The notes beneath the pieces are model-generated. The model searched no databases, was not told the DNA's origin, and was given only the letters and a program-made list of their open reading frames with translations. Positions 29,902-38,674 of a stretch of DNA of 41,452 nucleotides are shown here, one piece after another; within the stretch, counting starts at the first letter, position 1; each line of letters begins with the position of its first letter. The stretch spans positions 1 through 41,452 of the forward strand of contig CAMNJH010000007.1 in NCBI GenBank assembly GCA_946541275.1, read 5' to 3'. This stretch comes from an uncultured Prevotellaceae bacterium (GTDB lineage Bacteria; Bacteroidota; Bacteroidia; Bacteroidales; Bacteroidaceae). Both the position numbers and the translations under genes were made by a program.

Positions 29902-30858
29902 TTATTTGATTACATTCTGCGGATGATGGTCCAGATAGGCCCTGACGTTGGCCGTGGCGATGTTCATCAGGCGGATGCGGGCCTCACGCGTGGCCCAGGC
30001 TATATGCGGGGTGATGAAGGCGTGGGGCTGACGGAGCAGCGGATTGTCAGGGCGAGGTGGTTCCTCAGTCAGCACATCGGCGCAGTAGGCGGCCAGGGTG
30101 TCGGCCTCCAGGGCAGCAGCCACGTCAGCATCGCAGACCAAAGAGCCTCGGCCAGTGTTGACTAGAATGGCCGTGGGTTTCATCAGTCGGAGGGTTTCAG
30201 TCTGGATGAGATGGTGCGTGTCATCCGTCAGCGGACAATGGAGCGACACGACGTCGGCGGTGGACAGCAGTTCGTCCAGACTAGCTTTCCGTATGCCGAC
30301 TGGTAATGAGGCAGCGTCCTTGCTGGTCAGCGCCATCACGTGCATACCGAAGGCAATGGCTATCTGTGCCACCCGGCTGCCGATATTGCCCAGTCCGACA
30401 ATGCCAAAAGTCTTGCCCGCCAGTTCGGTCAGCGGTGTATCCCAGTAGCAGAAGTCAGGGTTTGCCGTCCAGCGGCCAGCACGGTTTAGCTGCGCATAGT
30501 GCTCGGTGCGATTAGTCACCGTGAGCAAATGGGCAAACACCATCTGAGCCACGCTCTCCGTGCTGTAGGCGGGCACATTGGTCACTGTGATGCCATGCTC
30601 ATGGGCGGCGCTGATGTCAACCACATTATAGCCCGTGGCCAGCACGCCAATATACTTCAGGCTGGGCAGCTGCTCCATCTCTTGCCGCCCCACCAGGACC
30701 TTATTGGTCAGCACCACCTCGGCTCCCTCAGCCCTGGCCACGGTTTCTTCGGGCCTGGTGCGGTCATAGACCGTCACACTACCCAGTTCCTCCAGTCCCC
30801 GCCACGACAGGTCACCAGGATTGGCCGCATAGCCATCAAGTACCACTATCCTGCTCAT
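29902..30858 (-). CDS. D-isomer-specific 2-hydroxyacid dehydrogenase (glycerate/hydroxypyruvate reductase-like)
   Basis: GKTFGIVGLGNIGSRVAQIA Rossmann motif, VNTGRGSLVCDADVAAAL, ITPHIAWATREAR. Confidence 0.93.
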   Translation of the reverse strand: MSRIVVLDGYAANPGDLSWRGLEELGSVTVYDRTRPEETVARAEGAEVVLTNKVLVGRQEMEQLPSLKYIGVLATGYNVVDISAAHEHGITVTNVPAYSTESVAQMVFAHLLTVTNRTEHYAQLNRAGRWTANPDFCYWDTPLTELAGKTFGIVGLGNIGSRVAQIAIAFGMHVMALTSKDAASLPVGIRKASLDELLSTADVVSLHCPLTDDTHHLIQTETLRLMKPTAILVNTGRGSLVCDADVAAALEADTLAAYCADVLTEEPPRPDNPLLRQPHAFITPHIAWATREARIRLMNIATANVRAYLDHHPQNVIK

Positions 30859-30959
30859 CGCCCTGCCCTTTCAAAATTTTCACGACCTGCGGCCACCTCA
30901 GCACGTTTCAGTTCCAGTTTGGTGTCAAATACACCTTTGACGTTCTTGATATTGCCCAT
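30855..30959 (-). CDS. Small ORF, 34 aa (MGNIKNVKGVFDTKLELKRAEVAAGRENFERAGR), ATGA-overlapped with the downstream dehydrogenase
   Basis: Manual translation; TGA stop overlaps the dehydrogenase ATG; a TTG-N19-TAAATTTG promoter lies upstream of it. Below the ORF-track length cut-off. Confidence 0.5.
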   Translation of the reverse strand: MGNIKNVKGVFDTKLELKRAEVAAGRENFERAGR

Positions 30960-30997
30960 TATTGCCCATAAATACTAATAATTATCAAATTCAGCCA

Positions 30998-31027
30998 CAA
31001 ATTTACACAAAATAGTTCATATTTCAA
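30998..31027 (-). promoter_or_regulatory. Bacteroidetes-type promoter, TTG-N19-TAAATTTG
   Basis: On minus strand: ttg (31027-31025), 19 nt, TAAATTTG (31005-30998). Confidence 0.6.
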
Positions 31028-31142
31028 TCTAAATGAGTAAAGATGCACGCACAATAGTATAATTTTAGTTAAATATTTCGATTTTCATGCAAGTTTTCTT
31101 GTTTTCGGCGTTTTTAAGGTAGAAAGATATATAAAAAAGGAT

Positions 31143-31697
31143 ATGAAACGGTTAAAGATTATCATCATGGCAATGCTGGCCACATGTATGCTTACGGCCT
31201 GCTCCAGTAGCGATGACAATGAGGGGGATAGCAATTCTGCGAACCTCTATGCTATCATCAAGCCAGAAGGAGCACAATTAATTGATATTACCCCGAGTGA
31301 TTATGTGCTGACACTCGACAATATCATTGCCGTTAATCCTGAAACAGGGGAGTTCAAGGTAAAAGATACGGAACGAATTGACTCGAAAGCCTATCCTATA
31401 CCAACTCAGTATGTCATCCTGTTCTATTCTAATGGTAGTTTCCTATTTGATGCCAAATTGAACAGCTCCTTTTCCAGCTATATCCCTAAAGGGCTGACAT
31501 TCTGCCATTTTCTATCCGACAAGAACGGTTTGGCAAGATATGACCTTGGAACGACCCACATTGTCAGCGCAGACGGAGAGGTCATAGAAGGGAATCCCAC
31601 AGACCAACAGGAGCAAGGAATACAGCGCATGTATCAGATACTGCAAAAGGCAGGAAAGATTAGGAGTAACATCGATTATGATTTTCAATTCAAATAA
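31143..31697 (+). CDS. Hypothetical lipoprotein
   Basis: MKRLKIIIMAMLATCMLTACSSSDDNEGD lipobox; no recognised domain; AT-rich relative to neighbours. Confidence 0.75.
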   Translation: MKRLKIIIMAMLATCMLTACSSSDDNEGDSNSANLYAIIKPEGAQLIDITPSDYVLTLDNIIAVNPETGEFKVKDTERIDSKAYPIPTQYVILFYSNGSFLFDAKLNSSFSSYIPKGLTFCHFLSDKNGLARYDLGTTHIVSADGEVIEGNPTDQQEQGIQRMYQILQKAGKIRSNIDYDFQFK

Positions 31698-31705
31698 CTA
31701 TTAAG

Positions 31706-31746
31706 CCCGAATCGGTTATTAACGTTATGATAACAACCGATTCGGG
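31706..31746 (+). terminator. Strong hairpin downstream of the lipoprotein gene
   Basis: CCCGAATCGGTT (31706-31717) pairs with AACCGATTCGGG (31735-31746); only a weak T-rich tail. Confidence 0.7.
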
Positions 31747-31781
31747 TTTAACGATATTTTAGGAAGAAAACACGTTATTCC

Positions 31782-32154
31782 TATATATATATATAAGGAA
31801 ACAAAGTGCTACAAGTGCTACCGGGCTTCTAAGACTCTGACTTGCAGTTTTTTCCGGGTGCAAGTTGGTGTTTTTTTCGTGCTACCGAAGTGCTACCGAA
31901 AAAACTACCAGAAGTGGGGCGGCAAGATTTTCCAAAAGGGGGTCGACTTTTTGGAAAACGGCGTCGACTTTTTTGAAAAAATCGACGCCATTTTTCAGGA
32001 AACCGCCACTTCCAGAAAAATGGTCTAGGTGCATTTTCAGTAGCACTTCGGTAGCACGAAAAAACAGTCAATTTGCACCCAAAACTCACTCGACACCAAG
32101 TGGTTACGAGCCTAGTAGCACTTGTAGCGCCTTCGCTCCTTATATATATATAAA
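31782..32154. repeat. Large imperfect inverted-repeat element, copy 2 (GTGCTAC iterons, (TA)n caps)
   Basis: Left tatatatatatataaggaaacaaagtgctacaagtgctaccgggct...gggtgcaagttg...gtgctaccgaagtgctaccgaaaa; right-arm reverse complement tatatatatataaggagcgaaggcgctacaagtgctactaggct...gggtgcaaattg...gtgctaccgaagtgctactgaaaa. Confidence 0.9.
31921..32004. repeat. 21-bp-period repeat core of element 2 (about 4 degenerate units)
   Basis: ggcaagattttccaaaagggg / gtcgactttttggaaaacggc / gtcgacttttttgaaaaaatc / gacgccatttttcaggaaacc. Confidence 0.7.
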
Positions 32155-32298
32155 GAACTGCCCCCACGAGAGGAGGTGGTTTTCACTTTTCCTCACACCT
32201 CAGATGTCAACTAACATACCATTATCAACTTTTTTCCTATATCATAGTGATTTGTCGGAAAATAATTCGTAACTTTGCCCACAGAAAAAAGTGGAAAG

Positions 32299-33372
32299 AT
32301 GACAGAGTATCTGAATGATGCCGTGGCACTGCTGAAAGAGCTGATAGCCACGCCCAGAGTAAGCCGAGAGGAGCGGGCTGCAGCCGACGTAATGGAGCAG
32401 CACATGGCGCAATGGGGGCTGAAGCCACGCCGCGAGTGCAACAATGTGTGGGCCATGTGCGACGACTTTGACGAGCAGAAGCCCACGCTGTTGCTGAATG
32501 CTCACATTGACACGGTAAAGGCGGCTGCCTCGTGGACTCGCAACCCATACGAACCGACACTGGAGGGCGAACGACTGTACGGACTGGGGTCGAACGATTG
32601 CGGCGGCGGACTGGTGACGCTGCTGATGACATATAGAAGCATGGTGGGTGTCTCGCGTGCGTACAATATTATATATTTGGCATCGGCTGAGGAGGAAGTG
32701 TCGGGGAAGGACGGCATTGCCCGCGTGTTGCCACTACTGCCTCCCATCAGCGTGGCCATAGTGGGTGAGCCTACCGGGCTGCAGCCCGCCATAGCCGAGA
32801 GAGGACTGATGGTGATTGACGGCTACGCACAGGGCGTCAGCGGGCATGCAGCCCGCAATGAGGGTGTGAACGCCATCTACGAAGCCTTGGACGACCTGCT
32901 GTGGCTGCGCGACTACCGATTTAAGCGGGTGAGCCCGCTGCTAGGACCAACGAAGATGACGGTGACGGTGGTCGAAAGCGGTACGCAGCACAATGTGGTG
33001 CCCGACCGGCTGCACTTTGTACTGGATGTACGTACGAACGAATGTTACAGCAATGAGGAGGTGCACGCCTTCCTGCAACAGCAAATGAAGAAATGCTGGC
33101 TGGAAGCCCGCTCGTTCAGGCTACACTCTTCTTCAATTGACGAAGGGCACCCTTTAGTAAGGAAATGCTTTGAAATGGGGCTGACGCCATTTGGCTCACC
33201 TACGCTGTCAGACCAGGCTCTCATGTCTTTCCCCTCACTGAAGCTAGGGCCTGGCGAATCGTCGCGGTCTCACTCGGCTGACGAATATATCTGCCTGAGC
33301 GAGCTGAACCGTGCACTACAGGTGTACGCCGAACTTATCGGCTCAGTCTGCTCAGCCACGCCTTCGGATTGA
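32299..33372 (+). CDS. M20 family deacylase (N-acetyl/N-succinyl-ornithine deacetylase-like)
   Basis: LLLNAHIDTVKA, YGLGSNDCGGGLVTLL, LASAEEEVSGKDG, GEPTGLQPAIAERG, KLGPGESSRSHSADEYI. Start set at ATG 32299 because the track start lies in a -7-like box. Confidence 0.85.
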   Translation: MTEYLNDAVALLKELIATPRVSREERAAADVMEQHMAQWGLKPRRECNNVWAMCDDFDEQKPTLLLNAHIDTVKAAASWTRNPYEPTLEGERLYGLGSNDCGGGLVTLLMTYRSMVGVSRAYNIIYLASAEEEVSGKDGIARVLPLLPPISVAIVGEPTGLQPAIAERGLMVIDGYAQGVSGHAARNEGVNAIYEALDDLLWLRDYRFKRVSPLLGPTKMTVTVVESGTQHNVVPDRLHFVLDVRTNECYSNEEVHAFLQQQMKKCWLEARSFRLHSSSIDEGHPLVRKCFEMGLTPFGSPTLSDQALMSFPSLKLGPGESSRSHSADEYICLSELNRALQVYAELIGSVCSATPSD

Positions 33373-34678
33373 GCAGCTTGTCCCAGTTCTGCAGACGGAA
33401 CATCAGCACATGGTTGGCACCCACTGTGCCCAGTATCTGATTGGTCTTCACCTTCTGCCCCATGCTGACGCTGGCGGAAGCCAGATTACTATAAACGGAG
33501 ATGTAACGCCCATGGCGCACCATCACTACAAAGCTGTTGCCCGAGTTAAAGATGCGGCTCACTTCGCCGTCGAACACGCAACGGGCCTGAGCTCCGGCTT
33601 GCCCCTCCAGTTGTATGCCATTGCTCTGCAGGGTGACACCCGCCATGGTGTAGGGTCCAAAATTACGGATGACGCGATAACTGCCTGTGATGGGAACGGG
33701 CAGACGGCCCTTGTTGCCCGCAAAGCTACCCGTCAGCTGGCGGTCAGGATCGGCATCGCGATAAGTGGGGGTGGCGGGAGTGGCAGGAGTGGCTGAGCCA
33801 TTGCGCCGCCGGCTGTTGCGCCTGTTGTTGGAGCCCGCATTTGCATTGGCGGCAGCTGCCTGCTCCTGCTCCCGGCGGCGTTGCTCGGCCAGCTGTCGCT
33901 GGCGCTCTTCCTCGGCCTTGCGCGCTTTCTCCAGTTCTTCGGCAATGATGCGGTCAATCTGGCGGGTCACCTCGGCTTCCTCCCTCTGCTGCTGCGCTAT
34001 CAGCTTCTTCACCGTCTGCTGCTCACGCTGCAAGTTGGCCACCAGCCGCTGCTGCTCACCCTTCTTAGCTTCCAGCAGGCGCTGCTCTTGCTCACCCTTG
34101 GTCACCAGCGCAGCCAGCTCTGAGCGGGCAGCATTCAGCTCATCCAGCTTGGCGGCCACCTGCTCGCCCTTCTGCTTCACGGCCTCGCCCTGGGCACGCT
34201 GGTAGGTGGTGTACTCGTTCATGAAGCGCATGCGCCTGTACATCTGGTTAAGATTCTGGGCACTAAAGACGAACATGGCCTGATGCTGGGCATTACGATT
34301 GCGATACATGTAGCGCACAGACTGCACATAGTGCTGGCGGCGCTCCTCCAGCTCATTTTTCAGAACGACAAGTTGAGAATCGAGCCTGGCTATCGTGCTG
34401 TTCAACGTATCCATCTCCACATGCAGGCTGTCAATGAGCATCTGCTTGTCATCAATTTCACTGCCCAGCGCCTCCACATCCTTCATGCGCTGCCTGACCT
34501 GCTGCTCAAGCTGCTGCTGGCGCTGTCGGTTCTGCTGTTGCTGCTGTCGCAGGCGTCGCTGCCGTTCCTGCAGCTGCTCTTTCTGCGTAGGCCGTCTCTG
34601 CTGGTTGCGCCTTTGAGCGGGCACAGCCAGACAGATGACAAGCATCATGGCTAGAACGAGCAACCTGCGCATAGGCAA
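33335..34678 (-). CDS. EnvC-like murein hydrolase activator / M23 peptidase domain with coiled coil
   Basis: Signal peptide; long Q/R-rich coiled coil; C-terminal LysM-free M23 core (RNFGPYTMAGVTLQSNGIQLEGQAG, VVMVRHGRYISVYSNL). Confidence 0.85.
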   Translation of the reverse strand: MPMRRLLVLAMMLVICLAVPAQRRNQQRRPTQKEQLQERQRRLRQQQQQNRQRQQQLEQQVRQRMKDVEALGSEIDDKQMLIDSLHVEMDTLNSTIARLDSQLVVLKNELEERRQHYVQSVRYMYRNRNAQHQAMFVFSAQNLNQMYRRMRFMNEYTTYQRAQGEAVKQKGEQVAAKLDELNAARSELAALVTKGEQEQRLLEAKKGEQQRLVANLQREQQTVKKLIAQQQREEAEVTRQIDRIIAEELEKARKAEEERQRQLAEQRRREQEQAAAANANAGSNNRRNSRRRNGSATPATPATPTYRDADPDRQLTGSFAGNKGRLPVPITGSYRVIRNFGPYTMAGVTLQSNGIQLEGQAGAQARCVFDGEVSRIFNSGNSFVVMVRHGRYISVYSNLASASVSMGQKVKTNQILGTVGANHVLMFRLQNWDKLLNPKAWLSRLSR

Positions 34679-34687
34679 ATCAGCTGC

Positions 34688-35557
34688 TTACAGAGCCATG
34701 AAACGACGCAGAATCTCGTCAATCTCTACTTCACGATACTTGTCGCTGACGCGGGTGCGGGGCTCCCAGTCGTCATCATTGTTCAGATAGTTCAGCTTGA
34801 CACCTAGCTTAACTTCCTTCTTAGGCGTGGTGAGGGTGACCACCATGTCACTGGGAAACATGTTCTGCCCCATGTTCAGGAACCCACGATAGTCCCAGTT
34901 CAGCTGCGTGTTGCCGTTGTGGGTGTCGCGGTACATGATGTTGGCCATCTTGATGCGCCCGGTACTCTCGTTCACTAGCCAGCTGTAGAACATCTTGCTC
35001 TTCACGGACTCACCGTCGCCATCCTCAAAGTTGATGAGGGCCTCGTTGTCGCCCAGCGAGGTAGTGGTGAACTTCTTCTTTGCCTCATCGTCGAGCTCAG
35101 TTTTACCGGGCTGGAACAGCTCGTTCCAGAACAGGGCCTGCAGTGTATTGAAGTTGATACCGCTATTGCGCAGGAAGTCAATGTAATAGTAAGGTGCCTT
35201 CAAGTACTGCTTATTGATACGGTCAATGATAAGCACATAGTCCTGAGTGAACTCCAGGCGTGCAGCCTCAACAAACCCGAAGGCCATGAGCTGTAGCCGA
35301 ATGACGTCATTACGCTTCATACGCAGATTACCCGTCAGTGACAACTGCTGATCACCGACACTCACAGAGAACTTCAACTTAGAGCCCACATAGGTGGTCT
35401 TTTTCTGAACATGGCTGTCCACCTTGCCAAGAAGCTCTGTTTGTTCAGGACTAATGACCACAGCAGGTTCCTCAACAACCTTTTTGTGCGAATGGCACGA
35501 CACCAGCAGCATGGGTACAGCCAGTGCCACGATCTTTAAACAGTTTGACATTTTCAT
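34688..35557 (-). CDS. DUF4292 domain lipoprotein
   Basis: Lipobox-like LVSCHSHKK; LKFSVSVGDQQLSLTGNLRMKRNDVIRLQLMAFGFVEAARLEFT. Confidence 0.78.
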   Translation of the reverse strand: MKMSNCLKIVALAVPMLLVSCHSHKKVVEEPAVVISPEQTELLGKVDSHVQKKTTYVGSKLKFSVSVGDQQLSLTGNLRMKRNDVIRLQLMAFGFVEAARLEFTQDYVLIIDRINKQYLKAPYYYIDFLRNSGINFNTLQALFWNELFQPGKTELDDEAKKKFTTTSLGDNEALINFEDGDGESVKSKMFYSWLVNESTGRIKMANIMYRDTHNGNTQLNWDYRGFLNMGQNMFPSDMVVTLTTPKKEVKLGVKLNYLNNDDDWEPRTRVSDKYREVEIDEILRRFMAL

Positions 35558-37350
35558 TTTTTGAGATATTTTTTGTGTTTTAACTTTTTCTTCAACAACT
35601 TATTGACCGGGTCTTCGGCCAGTGCCTTTTGCCATTGGGCGACGGCCGCATCGATATCTCCACTAAGAGCATAGATGTCGCCCGCATGCTCACTGACGAC
35701 GGCACTGGGATGCTCGTCGTGCTGCAAGGCCTGGTCAATGTAGATTCTAGCCTCGGCATATCTCTTCTGCATGAAGAGAATCCAGGCGTAGGTGTCCAGA
35801 TAGGTGGCATTGTTGGGCTCGGCCTTAACGGTGCGGTAGCTCATCTGCTCGGCCTCGTCCAGCCGCTTGTTCTGCAGGCTGAGGTAGTAGGCATAGTTGT
35901 TCAGACAACCTATGTTGTCTTCTTTCCACACCAAGCAGGAGTCGTAGGCGGCGAAGGCATCGGCCTCCCGTCCTTTCTCATAGAGCAGGTCGCCCATGAA
36001 AGAGTAGAAATCGCTCACGATGTCGGGATTGCTCTGCTCGTTGATGACATTGATGCCGTTTTGGAAGGCTTCCAGCGCGTGGTCGGTGTCATTCTGCCGA
36101 TAATAGGCCATTCCCTGAAAATAGTAGAAGGCCATCTCCTCGGGATTATACTGGCGTGCGGCCTTGCAGAGAGTGATGATGCGCTCGTCGTCCTGGTCTT
36201 CCCAGGCCTGCTGCACCAGTCGCAGACGGGCAGAAGCCTGTCCTGGTGCCAGCTGCAGTACATACTCCAAGGCATGGCGGACACTGTCAGCAGGCATCTT
36301 CTTCAGCTCCATATATGTAGCCTTCATCTCAGCCAGGTCAGCTTTGGGTTCAAGCTTATCCAGCATTTCCTGGAACAGATTCAGCACGACGATGCTGTCA
36401 CCGCCCTGCATCGAATTCTCAATGATAATGGCTCGCAGCTGGGGCATCTTTTCATCGAGCGAAACCTTCGGATTGAGCAGGAGGGCATGGCTCACTGAGT
36501 CGGCAGCCTCCTCATCGCCCTGCCGCAAGTAGTAGTTGTGCAGCACCTGCTGTGCCCTGGGATTGTCGGGGTTCTCAGCCAGGATCTTCATCAGCACGTC
36601 GTAGGCTTCTTCCTTGTGGTCTGACACCAGCAGCGTGTTGGCATAGAGCGAGCCATAGGTGGGATCGTTAGGATAGTGGTCGGCCAGCGACTTCATCTCG
36701 CTGATGGCACGCTCGTGGTCGTTCTGCTCTATGTAGATGCGGCACTTATTCAGGCTGATGCGCTCATTGGGACCGTCGGCAGTCTCCTGCAGGTTCAGCG
36801 CGTTGATGGCCTTGTCGTAGTCCTTCAGGTGCATGTAGAGCTCGAAGAGCGTCTCCAGCAGTTCCTGCCGTCCCTTGTCAGCCTCGTACATGCGTTCAAT
36901 GGCCTCGGCAGCCTCGCGGAATTCGCCAACCTGAATATAAGACTGGGCCACACGCTCCATGAACGTGACATTGTTGGGCTCCAGCTCAAAGGCCTTGTTG
37001 AAGGAGTTCATGGCCTGCTCACTATTAGCCATCTGGTCATACAACTCGCCCATGTAGAAGTAAGTCTCGGCAGCGTCGGGCCTCAACTCCAGACACCGAG
37101 TCAGCAGGTCGAAAGAGGCATCCAGATTTCCCTTCAGACGCTGTATCAGGGCCTCGTGGAACAGCACGTCGTACTGGCGGCTGACTGGGCGTGGTGTGAG
37201 GTCAGAGGTCTGAGCGCTAATGGGCAGGAACACACCCATCAGCATGATGCTCATCAGCGCCATGACTAAATACCGCTCTAACGGAATCCTTATCGATTGC
37301 ATGTTCATTCTGCCGTTTATCCTCTTAATCCTACACTCTCCAATTATCAT
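35554..37350 (-). CDS. Tetratricopeptide repeat protein, exported
   Basis: Signal-like N-terminus and repeated TPR units (AETYFYMGELYDQMANSEQAMNSFNKAFELEPNNV etc.); ATGA overlap with DUF4292. True start may be 37308. Confidence 0.88.
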   Translation of the reverse strand: MIIGECRIKRINGRMNMQSIRIPLERYLVMALMSIMLMGVFLPISAQTSDLTPRPVSRQYDVLFHEALIQRLKGNLDASFDLLTRCLELRPDAAETYFYMGELYDQMANSEQAMNSFNKAFELEPNNVTFMERVAQSYIQVGEFREAAEAIERMYEADKGRQELLETLFELYMHLKDYDKAINALNLQETADGPNERISLNKCRIYIEQNDHERAISEMKSLADHYPNDPTYGSLYANTLLVSDHKEEAYDVLMKILAENPDNPRAQQVLHNYYLRQGDEEAADSVSHALLLNPKVSLDEKMPQLRAIIIENSMQGGDSIVVLNLFQEMLDKLEPKADLAEMKATYMELKKMPADSVRHALEYVLQLAPGQASARLRLVQQAWEDQDDERIITLCKAARQYNPEEMAFYYFQGMAYYRQNDTDHALEAFQNGINVINEQSNPDIVSDFYSFMGDLLYEKGREADAFAAYDSCLVWKEDNIGCLNNYAYYLSLQNKRLDEAEQMSYRTVKAEPNNATYLDTYAWILFMQKRYAEARIYIDQALQHDEHPSAVVSEHAGDIYALSGDIDAAVAQWQKALAEDPVNKLLKKKLKHKKYLKK

Positions 37351-37353
37351 TCT

Positions 37354-37788
37354 TCACACTATGCCCGTGTGGCCATAGCCTCCGGCACCGCGCTCAGTGT
37401 CGTCGAGCGCTTCCACTTCCACGAATTCGCCCTGTTCATGGCGGGCGATGACCATTTGCGCTATGCGTTCCCCGTCGTTCACCACAAAATCCTGGTCAGA
37501 CAGGTTGATGAGCAGCACGCCCACTTCACCGCGATAGTCGGCATCGATGGTGCCCGGCGAATTCAGCACGGTGATGCCTTTCTTCAAAGCCAGTCCGCTG
37601 CGAGGGCGCACCTGAGCCTCATAGCCTGGGGGCAGAGCGATGTACAATCCTGTGGGAATCAGCTTCCGTTCCATGGGATGCAGCACCACCGGCTGACTGA
37701 TGTTCGCCCGCAAGTCCATGCCCGCGCTCAGCGCCGTGGCATAAGCTGGCAGTGGCTGGTGGCCGCGGTTTACTACCTGTATTTTCAT
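37354..37788 (-). CDS. dut: dUTP diphosphatase
   Basis: [64 protein letters not shown] motifs. Start corrected to ATG 37788. Confidence 0.97.
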   Translation of the reverse strand: MKIQVVNRGHQPLPAYATALSAGMDLRANISQPVVLHPMERKLIPTGLYIALPPGYEAQVRPRSGLALKKGITVLNSPGTIDADYRGEVGVLLINLSDQDFVVNDGERIAQMVIARHEQGEFVEVEALDDTERGAGGYGHTGIV

Positions 37789-37790
37789 CG

Positions 37791-37961
37791 TCAAATGGTC
37801 TCCAGCACTTCTTTAGCCGGGATGTACTGTATGCCTCCCTCGGCCGTTGACACCACTATCGATTCGCCTCGCAGGGCTTTCTCTTCCAGCATTCGCTGAT
37901 GAGCCAGGCGCAGACCGTCGTCCAGCTTCTGGTTCAACTCTTGATAATCTCTATCTGACAT
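37791..37961 (-). CDS. Small ORF, 56 aa, partner of upstream zeta-toxin-like kinase (possible antitoxin)
   Basis: Manual translation: [56 protein letters not shown]; 11-bp overlap with the kinase 3' end, 2 bp before dut ATG. Absent from the ORF track (<60 aa). Confidence 0.75.
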   Translation of the reverse strand: MSDRDYQELNQKLDDGLRLAHQRMLEEKALRGESIVVSTAEGGIQYIPAKEVLETI

Positions 37962-38526
37962 AGTCACATATTTTGTTCAACAGTTCATGATTGCTCACGT
38001 TCATTTCCTCCCCCAGCCGGCCTGTGGCTATCTTCACGCGGTCAATGCCGCTGTTGTCATAGATGGCCCAGAAATTCACAACAGGCATAAACAGGAGGAA
38101 CAGATTCTTGATGCCCGCCACATAGCGGCGACGGATGGTCTGCTTGGGTATGTCGTGCCCGCCCTTGCTCACCCGTTCAGCCACGCGGCGCATGGCTAGC
38201 TCGGGGCTGTCCAGCCAGAAGTAGAGCAGGCTGACGCTGTAACCGCGATCCTGCGCCTTCCGCACCAAGTTCACATAAGAACGCGTGGCCAAAGTGGTCT
38301 CAATGGAGAAACTCTCGTCACGCGCCAGCAGGTCCTTTATTCGTTGCAACATCAGCTTGCCCGCCTCAATGGCCACACTCTCAGGATTGAATGGTGAAAG
38401 GCCGCGGGCTATCTCGTCGGCATTGACGAATTCCTTGCACCCAAGGATTTCGGGCAACACCGTGTAGGAGGCCGTGGTTTTCCCCGCCCCATTACAGCCG
38501 CTGATGATATACAAGTTCTTAGCCAT
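37951..38526 (-). CDS. Zeta-toxin-like P-loop kinase/ATPase
   Basis: MAKNLYIISGCNGAGKTTASYTVLPEIL Walker A; FVNADEIARGLSPFNPESVAIEAGKLML; FSIETTLATRSYVNLV; VAERVSKGGHDIPKQTIRRRY. Start set at ATG 38526, downstream of a -7 box. Confidence 0.85.
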   Translation of the reverse strand: MAKNLYIISGCNGAGKTTASYTVLPEILGCKEFVNADEIARGLSPFNPESVAIEAGKLMLQRIKDLLARDESFSIETTLATRSYVNLVRKAQDRGYSVSLLYFWLDSPELAMRRVAERVSKGGHDIPKQTIRRRYVAGIKNLFLLFMPVVNFWAIYDNSGIDRVKIATGRLGEEMNVSNHELLNKICDYVR

Positions 38527-38535
38527 AATTCGGTG

Positions 38536-38543
38536 CAAAGTTA
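38536..38543 (-). promoter_or_regulatory. -7 box (TAACTTTG) for the kinase operon
   Basis: caaagtta on + strand = TAACTTTG on minus, ~10 bp upstream of ATG 38526. Confidence 0.55.
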
Positions 38544-38661
38544 GTAAAAAGTTAGGAGTTAGGAGCGGGTAATATGGGGTAATCAGCATGTGGTTAACAT
38601 TTTTTATTTGTTCACTTACTAAAAACTGCTAAGTTTTATAACTTAACTCCCAACTTTTTAG

Positions 38662-38669
38662 TAATTTTG
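38662..38669 (+). promoter_or_regulatory. -7 box (TAATTTTG) for dgt
   Basis: gTAATTTTGcgcccATG, 5 bp before the ATG. Confidence 0.55.
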
Positions 38670-38674
38670 CGCCC

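Noticed and set aside
30499-30978. 159-aa + strand ORF over the 2-hydroxyacid dehydrogenase start region
   Set aside because: Antisense to a well-supported gene; composition looks like shadow translation.
31829-32272. 112-aa and 135-aa ORFs over element 2 (both contain CYRSATE / TSVARK)
   Set aside because: The shared peptides on opposite strands are the direct consequence of the inverted GTGCTAC arms; treated as non-coding repeat.
33335-37788. dut-TPR-DUF4292-EnvC minus-strand run as a novel system
   Set aside because: It reads as a conventional Bacteroidetes cell-envelope/housekeeping arrangement; tight spacing noted but nothing unusual beyond that.
38527-38589. ORF-track N-terminal extension of the zeta-like kinase (MLITPYYPLLTPNFLLTLHRI)
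   Set aside because: Contains the -7 box and the intergenic inverted repeat; Walker A proteins of this type begin right before the P-loop, fitting ATG 38526.
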